Origin: an uncultured Mucispirillum sp.
GTDB taxonomy: Bacteria; Chrysiogenota; Deferribacteres; Deferribacterales; Mucispirillaceae
Direction of reading: 5' to 3'
Assembly: GCA_944324465.1 (NCBI GenBank)
Contig: CALUWI010000009.1
Coordinates: 62,001-126,000, forward strand
DNA: 64,000 bases
Under the pieces are notes generated by a model that worked only from the letters and a program-made list of their open reading frames with translations, was not told the DNA's origin and ran no database searches. This document shows positions 57,289 to 64,000 of this stretch, in pieces. The position numbers and the translations under genes were made by a program. Positions within the stretch are counted from its first letter, which is position 1. Every line of letters begins with the position of its first letter.

Positions 57289-58200
57289 CTATAACGATAT
57301 TGCAAGCCCCCCCCCATTTTTAAGACTTTCAATTTCTTTAAGAGCAGAAATGTAAGATGCTTTCATTTTGCTTTGCGCATATTCATCGGAAGAATTATTG
57401 ATTTTGTTCATTATATTTTTTCTAACTGATGACATATGGTGCATAGCAATATTCCCTAAAATAAATGGCTGATATTTGCCGTAAATTTTAAATATTAAAA
57501 ATTTAAATAATATTAATTTATTTAAAAGCCTTGTAGGGTCTACATGGCATATATAGTAATGGTCAAAATGAAAAGGGATAAATGAAGAATATTTATTTAT
57601 TCTGCTGAAAAAAGGCACATAGTATTCAGCATTTAATTTTCTATATATTGGTTCTAACACATAGTGATATATGATTACAAAAGAATGGCTTATATTATGC
57701 ATAAGAATATATTTTTTAGCCTTTTCCATTTCATCTTTAAAATAAAACTCATCACAATCCATAGTCATAAAATATGTGCAGCCTGCTTTTTTTGCAGCAT
57801 TTAAACCTAAAGTGCGTTTTTGTTTTTCATATTTTGGGGCATGACCGTTTCTGCCGTCTTTATGGATATATGTATACTCTATTAATTCATCAATCAATCC
57901 AGCATCTTTTAATCTTTGTAAAGCAGGCAGTAAATCATCATCACACTTATTTCCATACCAGGAAGTGGTTTGGTATACAACATTAATGTAATCTACACTT
58001 TCTCTGATAGATAGTATGCTTTTTTCTAATAATTCATGACCATCAAATACAGAATATGAAACTCCCCACTTATGTTTTGCATTAAGTCTTTTTGTATTAA
58101 TATTGTTTATATGACTTGTTAGTTTTGCATTTCTATATTCTTTTCTTTTTGTGCTGTTTAAAAATCTAAGGCTGAGTATTTTAATTAATAATTTATACAT
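57289..58200 (-). CDS. Glycosyltransferase (GT92/GT2-like) with C-terminal G9 tract
   Basis: A 303-residue transferase-like protein on the opposite strand: SYSVFDGHELLEKSILSIRESVDYINVVYQTTSWYGNKCDDD and later CTYFMTMDCDEFYFKDEM with a DxD site, the pattern of GT92/GT2-type enzymes. Upstream Met positions exist to 58251, but ATG at 58200 has AAGGAG at good spacing. The tract at 57307-57315 (C9 on plus) encodes Gly at the seventh to fifth codon from the end (NGGGLAISL). Slippage would only change the last few residues. Confidence 0.75.
   Translation of the reverse strand: MYKLLIKILSLRFLNSTKRKEYRNAKLTSHINNINTKRLNAKHKWGVSYSVFDGHELLEKSILSIRESVDYINVVYQTTSWYGNKCDDDLLPALQRLKDAGLIDELIEYTYIHKDGRNGHAPKYEKQKRTLGLNAAKKAGCTYFMTMDCDEFYFKDEMEKAKKYILMHNISHSFVIIYHYVLEPIYRKLNAEYYVPFFSRINKYSSFIPFHFDHYYICHVDPTRLLNKLILFKFLIFKIYGKYQPFILGNIAMHHMSSVRKNIMNKINNSSDEYAQSKMKASYISALKEIESLKNGGGLAISL
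57307..57315. repeat. Poly-C tract (G9 on the coding strand), 3' end of the GT gene
   Basis: Nine C on plus. One more base replaces the last five residues by about fifteen (ACNIVIV...), one less gives a tail of about six residues. The effect on function is likely small, unlike the internal tracts. Confidence 0.85.
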
Positions 58201-58343
58201 AATAATCTCCTTACTAATCAAAAATATAGCAATTAAAAAACAGGCAGTCAATAACGATTTTTAATAATAAACTATTGACAATTTAAGTACAATAAGACAT
58301 TCTATATAGTAATAAGGAATTTCTTTTTCCGGAGGTCAATGCA

Positions 58344-58748
58344 ATGTCTAAAATAAGAGTATTAATCGCAAAACCAGGTCTTGACGGCCATGACAGAGGT
58401 GCAAAAGTTGTTGCCCGCTCATTAAGAGATGCTGGTTACGAAGTTATTTACACAGGTCTTCGTCAGACACCTGAAGCAATTGTTGCAACAGCTATTCAGG
58501 AAGATGTTGATGCTATCGGCTTATCTATCCTTTCTGGTGCTCATAATACAGTATTTCCTAGAATTATTGAACTTTTAAAAGAAAAAAATGCATCAGATAT
58601 AGTGGTATTTGGCGGCGGTGTTATACCAGAAACTGATATTCCTGGTTTATTAGAAGCTGGTGTTGCTCATATTTTTACACCAGGTACTCCAACTGATGAA
58701 ACAGTTAAATTTTTAGAAGAAAATGTTAAACCAAAAAGCAGAGCATAA
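58344..58748 (+). CDS. B12-binding subunit of methylmalonyl-CoA mutase-type enzyme (small subunit)
   Basis: A 134-residue stand-alone cobalamin-binding domain: [38 protein letters not shown] with the DxHxxG base-off B12 motif, then LSILSGAHN and [13 protein letters not shown]. It is the C-terminal domain of methylmalonyl-CoA mutase made as a separate chain, as in archaea and Deferribacteres-like bacteria. The large catalytic subunit is not in the window. The G-protein chaperone MeaB follows. Shine-Dalgarno CGGAGG precedes ATG. Confidence 0.9.
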   Translation: MSKIRVLIAKPGLDGHDRGAKVVARSLRDAGYEVIYTGLRQTPEAIVATAIQEDVDAIGLSILSGAHNTVFPRIIELLKEKNASDIVVFGGGVIPETDIPGLLEAGVAHIFTPGTPTDETVKFLEENVKPKSRA

Positions 58749-58775
58749 TAAGAAAATATATTGTTAATGTATTAG

Positions 58776-58804
58776 GGGGCATATAAAACTGCTCCCATTT
58801 TTTT
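58776..58804 (+). terminator. Intrinsic terminator or attenuator between the B12 subunit and meaB
   Basis: GGGGGCA at 58776-58782 pairs with TGCTCCC (58791-58797, one G-T pair) around an eight-base loop, followed by six T. It lies 28 bases past the B12 subunit's stop and 15 bases before the meaB start, so it could reduce meaB transcription. Confidence 0.6.
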
Positions 58805-58818
58805 ATAAGGTGGCTTTT

Positions 58819-59727
58819 ATGAATGAATTTTGCAGTAAAGTTTTTAATGGAGATGTGCGTGCATCAGCCAGGCTTATGAGGCTTGTTGATGACAGGGCAG
58901 AAGGTTATGAAGAATACATGAAAGAGGTATGGAAACATACAGGGCATGCTCATATTATAGGCATAACTGGTGCACCAGGTGCTGGTAAATCTACTATGAC
59001 AGATAAACTTATTGCAAAATACAGAAGTATGGGCAAAACAGTAGGTGTTGTAGCTATTGACCCTACAAGTCCATTTTCTGGTGGAGCTATTCTTGGGGAC
59101 AGAATAAGAATGGCAGACCATGCAACAGATGAAGGGGTATTTATCCGCAGTGTAGGCACAAGGGGACATCTTGGCGGACTTTCTGTATCTACTATGGATA
59201 TTGTTGCAGTAATGGATGCAATGGGAAAAGATATTGTTATTATTGAAACAGTTGGTGTAGGACAGGACGAAGTAGAGATAGCAATGGTTGCTGATACTTG
59301 TATCGTAGTAACTGTGCCAGGTTTAGGTGATGATATACAGGCAATTAAAGCTGGTATTTTTGAAATAGCAGATATTTTTATAGTTAATAAGGCAGACAGG
59401 GAAGGTGTTGAAAGAACTGTTAAAGATTTAGAAATGATGCTTGAAATGGTTCACCAAAGAACTGGCTGGGATGTGGAAGTATTAAAAACAGTTGCTGCAA
59501 GAGATGAAGGTATTGATGAAGTTGTAAATGCTGTAACAAAACATGCAGAATTTTTTGATAAAAATATTAAGCCAAAGCGTATGGAAGACAGGCAGCTTCA
59601 TGTGGCTTATGGGGTAGTCAGAGAAAAAATAGTAAAAGAAATCTTTAAAGAAGATGAAATAAGAAAATTACTGCAAAACGGACTTGACCCATATTCTGCA
59701 GTAGAAAAATTATGGGGAAAAAGATAA
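58819..59727 (+). CDS. meaB: Methylmalonyl-CoA mutase-associated G protein MeaB (ArgK family)
   Basis: Metallochaperone GTPase that loads and protects adenosylcobalamin in the mutase. Walker A GAPGAGKSTMTDKL, DPTSPFSGGAILGDRIRM, ETVGVGQDEVEI with the Mg site, NKADREG. ATG at 58819 with AAGGTGG before it is preferred over GTG 58810, giving 302 residues. It ends in ATAAATG-type coupling with the next gene, an RgpF-like glycan gene. Confidence 0.93.
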   Translation: MNEFCSKVFNGDVRASARLMRLVDDRAEGYEEYMKEVWKHTGHAHIIGITGAPGAGKSTMTDKLIAKYRSMGKTVGVVAIDPTSPFSGGAILGDRIRMADHATDEGVFIRSVGTRGHLGGLSVSTMDIVAVMDAMGKDIVIIETVGVGQDEVEIAMVADTCIVVTVPGLGDDIQAIKAGIFEIADIFIVNKADREGVERTVKDLEMMLEMVHQRTGWDVEVLKTVAARDEGIDEVVNAVTKHAEFFDKNIKPKRMEDRQLHVAYGVVREKIVKEIFKEDEIRKLLQNGLDPYSAVEKLWGKR

Positions 59728-60629
59728 ATGAAAAGAATATGTCTTTTTGCAGGTTATGATAAGAATAATATTATTCATGATTATGTAGTATATTACTTAA
59801 AAGAATTATCATCTGTATCAGATGTATATTATATGGCAGATAATGAAATAAGTGATGAAGAAAAAGGAAAAATATTACCTTATGTAAATGGGGGGGGGTA
59901 TACGGCTTTAACCATAAGAAATATGACTTTGGCTCATGGCAGGAATTAATCAACATTATAGGCTGGGAAAGGCTGGCAGAATATGATGAGTTAATTTTAG
60001 CAAATGATAGTGTATTTGGACCATTATATCCGATAAAAGAACTCTTTGATAAAATAGAAAAGGATAAAGAATGGGATATATGTGGAATAAATAAAGATGT
60101 TAAATATAATAATTGGCATTTAAGTAGTTATTTTTTGGTGTTTAAGAAAACAGTATTCAATACAAATATTTTTAAAACACATATTGAAAATGTATGTCCA
60201 GAAAGTAAACTTGCTGACATAGTAAATAAATATGAAGTTCCCTTTATGAAAAAGTTTTATGAAAATGGATTTATAGTCAAATGCATTTTAGAAAAAGATG
60301 TTAATATATATGATGAGTGGAGAGAAGCTCTAAAATTTGGTTCACCATTTATGAAAGTGAAGGGTATATTAAGTGATGAGATTCTTATAAAAGATTTATT
60401 ATATATACAAAAGGAATATAACTATCCTGTCAGATATATAATCCCCAAAATCAAAAAAAGATTTCTGCGAGATATTCGTAGAAAATTGTTTCAAATAAAT
60501 ATTAAAAAAGATAGAATAACTATCAGGCTTTTTGGTTTTTATATTATACGAAAAGAGCCAGAAAAAAATAAAATTACAGTATATGATTATAATAAGGAAA
60601 ACTGCCCTATAAAAATAATAAGTTATTAA
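59728..60629 (+). CDS. RgpF-like glycan gene, phase OFF at a G9 tract
   Basis: Second member of the RgpF-like pair. ATG at 59728 opens MKRICLFAGYDKNNIIHDYVVYYLKELSSVSDVYYMAD and runs into G9 at 59890-59898, after which the current frame ends at 59949. One G more (or two fewer) restores VYGFNHKKYDFGSWQELINIIGWERL and the frame then continues without stop to 60629, giving about 301 residues, matching the paralogue's 305. The gene is therefore intact except for the tract length and looks switched OFF in this molecule. It follows meaB directly (stop then ATG). Confidence 0.88.
59890..59898. repeat. Poly-G tract, 9 G, causing the OFF frame of an RgpF-like gene
   Basis: The only tract in the locus where the present length breaks the frame of its gene. 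The homologous sequence in the paralogue (GVKGAYGYSH region, 49.8 kb) has no G run, which supports the tract as an inserted or expanded element. G10 or G7 would be ON. Confidence 0.9.
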
Positions 60630-60638
60630 AGGAATATT

Positions 60639-61691
60639 ATGGAAAAACTTTTAAGCATTGTAATACCTGTATTTAATACAGACTTATATTTAAAAGAATG
60701 TTTGGACAGCATTATTAATCAGACATATTCAAATATTGAGATAATATGTGTAGATGACTGCTCGCCAGATAACAGTGCAGAAATAATAAAAGAATATGCA
60801 GCAAAAGATAACAGAATAAAGTATATAAGACATACTGAAAACAAATTTCAGGGTGGGGCAAGAAATACAGGCATACAGGCAGCAAATGGGAAATATATTA
60901 CTTTTGTTGACAGTGATGATTATCTTCTCGATATGGACTGCTATAAAAATGCAGTGGATAATCTGGAAAAGTATGATGCAGATATAAGTATTTTTTCATT
61001 TACAGAAGAAAAAAAAGGACAGAAATTTAATTATAAACTTAGTTCATCTGTATTAGGTATTAAAAGTTTGAATAGCAGTAATTTTACAAAAGTACATTGT
61101 TCTCCATGCAATAAGATATTTAAACTAGATGATATTAAAAATCATAAATTATCTTTTCCAGAAAAACTAAAATTTGAAGATGAGGCGTTTTGGTATAAGT
61201 ATATTGCAGCAGTAGAGCCAAAAGCATATGTAGAAAATAAATACTATTATGCATACAGAATCCGCAGCGGCTCTACAATGGATACTCGTGATAAATATAT
61301 ATATCATTACCTTGATGTAACACTAGATATTATTAGTTATTTAAAATTAACAGGTAAAGAAAACTATTATGGCAGTGCACTGCTGAATCTGCTATACAGC
61401 CCTGCAGTAAGCGATGAAATATATAAGTTATCAGAAGAAGATAGAAAAATAGTTGCAGATAAATTTTATCAGTGCATAAATTTTGCAGGTCAAAATATAA
61501 AAGATATCAATGAAAGAGTTGGTGCAAGAGTATATGCCTATTTTATAGAAAATAAATTTATCCGTGAAAAATATATAGAAGAAATTAAAAAATTATCAAA
61601 AATAAAATATAAAATTTTAAAACCAAACCTTTTCTTTTATAAACTTAAAAGAGAAATAAACAGAATAATATTACAGATAAAAAATAAATAA
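60639..61691 (+). CDS. Family 2 glycosyltransferase
   Basis: A 350-residue GT2: LSIVIPVFNTDLYLKECLDSIINQTYSNIEIICVDDCSPDNSAEIIKEYAAKDNRIKYIRHTENKFQGGARNTGIQAANGKYITFVDSDDYLLD and a later LKFEDEAFWYKYI segment. Its C-terminal KLKREINRIIL tail is like that of the GT2 at 52556, and the two may be paralogues. No poly-G tract. Confidence 0.88.
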   Translation: MEKLLSIVIPVFNTDLYLKECLDSIINQTYSNIEIICVDDCSPDNSAEIIKEYAAKDNRIKYIRHTENKFQGGARNTGIQAANGKYITFVDSDDYLLDMDCYKNAVDNLEKYDADISIFSFTEEKKGQKFNYKLSSSVLGIKSLNSSNFTKVHCSPCNKIFKLDDIKNHKLSFPEKLKFEDEAFWYKYIAAVEPKAYVENKYYYAYRIRSGSTMDTRDKYIYHYLDVTLDIISYLKLTGKENYYGSALLNLLYSPAVSDEIYKLSEEDRKIVADKFYQCINFAGQNIKDINERVGARVYAYFIENKFIREKYIEEIKKLSKIKYKILKPNLFFYKLKREINRIILQIKNK

Positions 61692-61705
61692 GGTATTATA
61701 AAATT

Positions 61706-62647
61706 ATGGATATATCAGTAATCATTCCTTCATTAAATGGCAGAAAATATTTTGATGAGTTTTTATCATCAGTTATAAAAGAGTGTGAAAGCACTCCATA
61801 TAAAGCAGAAATAGTAATAGTTGATGACGGTTCAGAAGATGACAGTATACCGTATTTAGAAAGTATTGCATCAGATATATTAAAGCCCTATAAAAATACA
61901 AAAAAAGGTGCATGTTCTGCAAGAAACTATGCTGTATCAAAATCAAGCGGTAAATATTTAGTTTTTTTAGATAACGATGTAATAATAGAAAAAGGATTTT
62001 TTGAAAAAATAGTTCCAATGTTTAAAGACAGCAGTGTTGGTGCAGTAGCATGTGCAGGCTATCAGTATGACAGCAGGCAGCAGATAGACGGAATAAAACT
62101 GCTGAAATTTAAAAGAGGCTTTTTTAGATTTACAAGTAACATTTTAAATAAAGATATAAAAGAAGATTTAGATGAATATTTATCTTTCGGTGTGCAGGGT
62201 GCTTATTTTGCATGCAGAAGAGATGTATTTGATGAAGTATACGGCATAAGTGAATTATTTGAGCCTTATCTATTAGAAGAAACAGATTTAATGTATAAAA
62301 TATTAAAGCATGGATATAAAATATTATATCAGCCAAATACTCATCCGCTGCATAAATGGGGCGGCACAATTGCAAGTAAAGTATCACCAAGAACAAAATA
62401 TCTTTCAGTTAGAAATAAGTATTTATTTAATTTTATACATCTTCATTCTAAAAAATTATTTATACAGTTTATTTTGTTAAATATATATAGATTATTTAAA
62501 TCAAATGACAGAAAAGCATTAATAGAGCTTTATTCTATGCGCAAAGAGATACTGCAGGAAAGAAAACGGGAAAAAAACAACTCTGTAAAAACTGATACAG
62601 AGCTTTTAAATCTTTCAAAAAAATACAGTAGAGATATTGTTAAATAA
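61706..62647 (+). CDS. Family 2 glycosyltransferase
   Basis: A 313-residue GT2: SVIIPSLNGRKYFDEFLSSV, VIVDDGSEDDSIPYL, GACSARNYAVSKSSGKYLVFLDNDVIIEKGF (DND metal site) and EPYLLEETDLMYKI with an acidic catalytic site. Resembles WcaA-type or rhamnosyltransferase-like enzymes. It converges with and overlaps the GT9 gene by eight bases at the 3' ends. Confidence 0.86.
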   Translation: MDISVIIPSLNGRKYFDEFLSSVIKECESTPYKAEIVIVDDGSEDDSIPYLESIASDILKPYKNTKKGACSARNYAVSKSSGKYLVFLDNDVIIEKGFFEKIVPMFKDSSVGAVACAGYQYDSRQQIDGIKLLKFKRGFFRFTSNILNKDIKEDLDEYLSFGVQGAYFACRRDVFDEVYGISELFEPYLLEETDLMYKILKHGYKILYQPNTHPLHKWGGTIASKVSPRTKYLSVRNKYLFNFIHLHSKKLFIQFILLNIYRLFKSNDRKALIELYSMRKEILQERKREKNNSVKTDTELLNLSKKYSRDIVK

Positions 62648-63671
62648 GTTTACTTGTTGCATCTATAACATCATCAATATTATATTTATCCAAATCAAAG
62701 GTATCAGAATTACATTCGCAAATTATATAATCTACAAAGTTTGGTTTGCCAACGGTATTGCCCTTCATACCATATGAAACTATTTCGCATACATTAGTGC
62801 CAACAGCTGAAGCTATATGGATTAATGATGTATCAACTGATATAAGTAAATCTGCAGCTTTGATTAATGCGCAAGTATCCTGTATATCAGTTTTATAAGT
62901 AATATGAAGGTTTGGGTTGTTTATAGTGTTAACAATTTCTGTATACTTATCAAGATAAGCAGAATATCCTAAAATAAAAATATGATAATTAGGAAAATGA
63001 TTTAAAAGGTGTTTTAAAGTATCACTGATTTTTGATGATGATATATTTTTATCACTGCCTTCACCATTAAATATTATTATTTTATTATTGCCGGCAATTG
63101 ATTTAAAGTATTCTTTAGCTTTATTTTCCTTATCTTTATTTATATAAAGCTCATATTGGTTATTTTTATCAATATCACGGCTTATTATAGAATATGCAGA
63201 GCCTTCATCTGAACTGAAAAGATGAGTATATGTTTTATATAAAAATTCTTTATCATACTTATATTTATTATTTTCTTTAAATTTACCAGCAATAGCTCCA
63301 TGGGGTTTTGATGAAAATAAGCCCCCCCCCATGATAAATTTAATCATAAACCTATTAGACCATTTATATGAACTGTCTACATCAATTAATATGTCATATT
63401 TTTCGTGTCTTGCTTTTAATAAGTTTTTTAAATGAAATATTGGGTTTAAGAAAATTTTTGTCCTTGTAATTTTATTAAAAGGTTTATTATATGTATTAAA
63501 AAAATAAAATTTATCTACATATGGGTTGTTTTTAAAAGCAGCAGCGTGCATTTTTGTACAAAATATATGCACTTGAGCATCAGGATATATTTTTTTGATT
63601 TCTCTTGGATAGCCAGTGTAAATAACACCATCACCTAAAGCACGCGCCATAGCCCATATTAAAACTTTCAT
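62640..63671 (-). CDS. Family 9 (heptosyltransferase-like) glycosyltransferase with a G9 tract
   Basis: A 343-residue GT9: KVLIWAMARALGDGVIYTGYPREIKKIYPDAQVHIFCTK and the C-terminal GT9 pattern KAADLLISVDTSLIHIASAVGTNVCEIVSYG. Such enzymes add heptose or related sugars in LPS core; here the partner is unknown. The tract at 63322-63330 (C9 on plus) encodes three Gly near residues 114-116 (FIMGGGLFSSKPHG) and is in frame (ON). Confidence 0.85.
   Translation of the reverse strand: MKVLIWAMARALGDGVIYTGYPREIKKIYPDAQVHIFCTKMHAAAFKNNPYVDKFYFFNTYNKPFNKITRTKIFLNPIFHLKNLLKARHEKYDILIDVDSSYKWSNRFMIKFIMGGGLFSSKPHGAIAGKFKENNKYKYDKEFLYKTYTHLFSSDEGSAYSIISRDIDKNNQYELYINKDKENKAKEYFKSIAGNNKIIIFNGEGSDKNISSSKISDTLKHLLNHFPNYHIFILGYSAYLDKYTEIVNTINNPNLHITYKTDIQDTCALIKAADLLISVDTSLIHIASAVGTNVCEIVSYGMKGNTVGKPNFVDYIICECNSDTFDLDKYNIDDVIDATSKLI
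63322..63330. repeat. Poly-C tract (G9 on the coding strand) inside the GT9 gene (ON)
   Basis: Nine C on the plus strand, internal to the GT9 frame about one third in. A change of one base would truncate the enzyme. Confidence 0.88.
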
Positions 63672-63684
63672 AATCCACCCTTTT

Positions 63685-64000
63685 TTATCTATATTTTTTT
63701 ATCTTAAAAGGTTTAATTATTAATTTATAGTATAAGCTTATAAATTTAATAAAATAAAAAGATAAATTATAGGATAATGCCTTTTGGAAACGTTTAAACC
63801 AGCTTATTTTCCATTTCTGACAGTTAAGCTCATTAACATTTATCGACATAATTTTATTTTTATACTGATTGACTAATACATTAAATTCTTTTTTAGGAAT
63901 ATGGCGAAGTATAGAATTTCCTAAAGTATTGCCTATAATAATTTCTATAATCTGATTATGTAAAAATAATATATTTTCTTGAAGTACATTATATTTTTTA
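63685..64000 (-). CDS. Partial gene: C-terminus of an unidentified protein
   Basis: A minus-strand frame open from the window edge to TAA at 63685-63687, 13 bases before the GT9 start, giving about 104 residues. The end is Lys, Tyr and Ile-rich with a hydrophobic-basic tail (FYFIKFISLYYKLIIKPFKIKKYR) similar in feel to the basic tails of GT2 enzymes at 53.6 and 61.7 kb. The start and active part lie outside the window, so family cannot be named. Confidence 0.5.
   Translation of the reverse strand, partial: KKYNVLQENILFLHNQIIEIIIGNTLGNSILRHIPKKEFNVLVNQYKNKIMSINVNELNCQKWKISWFKRFQKALSYNLSFYFIKFISLYYKLIIKPFKIKKYR

Noticed and set aside
58275-58310. TTGACA -35-like element upstream of the B12 subunit gene
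   Set aside because: No -10 box with a 16-18 base spacing is convincing (TATAGT is 24 bases away), so no promoter was called.

Overview
The window is an AT-rich (roughly 30% G+C by eye) bacterial chromosome segment around the replication origin. Lipoproteins with lipoboxes, signal-peptide beta-barrel proteins that end in Phe, a GT9 glycosyltransferase and an LpoA-like lipoprotein all point to a Gram-negative, diderm cell. A fused CcsBA cytochrome c synthetase, a B12-dependent mutase subunit with MeaB, a PglB-type oligosaccharyltransferase and the low G+C suggest a Deferribacterota-like organism, perhaps a host-associated one such as Mucispirillum. This assignment is inference from gene content; no marker was searched.

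Layout. 0-7 kb: a secreted hypothetical, a suppressor-of-fused protein, a LysM lytic transglycosylase, an LpoA-like lipoprotein, rsmG and mnmG (copy 1). 7-10.9 kb: a duplicated block in which each mnmG copy has, upstream of it, a perfect parS site lying directly at the 3' end of a decayed small membrane-protein gene. 10.9-12.6 kb: a methyltransferase and an EamA-type transporter. 12.6-23.5 kb: mnmE, folD, gyrA, gyrB, recF, dnaN, a candidate oriC and dnaA, all on the minus strand. 23.5-24 kb: a decayed copy of the start of dnaA fused to the end of recF. 24-28 kb: an outer-membrane protein, a degenerate PEP-synthase-like protein and purC. 28-33 kb: an Lrp regulator, a GT2 enzyme, ccsBA and another barrel protein. 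33.3-35.4 kb: a clostripain-type protease interrupted by one in-frame stop. 35.4-43 kb: def, a DUF721/DciA-like gene, obgE, rpmA, rplU, an ASH-domain secreted protein, pglB and a leucyl aminopeptidase. 43-49.7 kb: a membrane diguanylate cyclase, parA, parB, a bactofilin, tpiA, secG and a peptide-binding lipoprotein.

49.7-64 kb is a surface-glycan locus: RgpF-like enzymes, FdtA/FdtB-like nucleotide-sugar enzymes with an acetyltransferase, five GT2-like or related transferases, an AlgI/AlgJ-like O-acylation pair and a GT9 enzyme, with a B12-mutase subunit and meaB embedded between them. Seven uninterrupted poly-G/poly-C tracts (six of 9, one of 11) lie in this 14 kb and I saw none of eight or more elsewhere in the window. 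One gene (59728-60629) is out of frame at its G9 tract and looks switched OFF; four tracts sit inside or near the end of ORFs that are in frame, one lies late in an ON GT9 frame's N-terminal third, and one lies in a leader. This reads as a multi-gene phase-variable glycan system. The PglB homologue (WWDYG and TIxE-type motifs) means the cell may also N-glycosylate proteins, although no link between PglB and the variable locus is shown here.

Chromosome biology is well represented: dnaA/dnaN with DnaA boxes, parAB, two parS sites 34-37 kb from parAB, gyrase subunits, and a DciA-like protein. I saw no rRNA, tRNA, CRISPR array, transposase or prophage.
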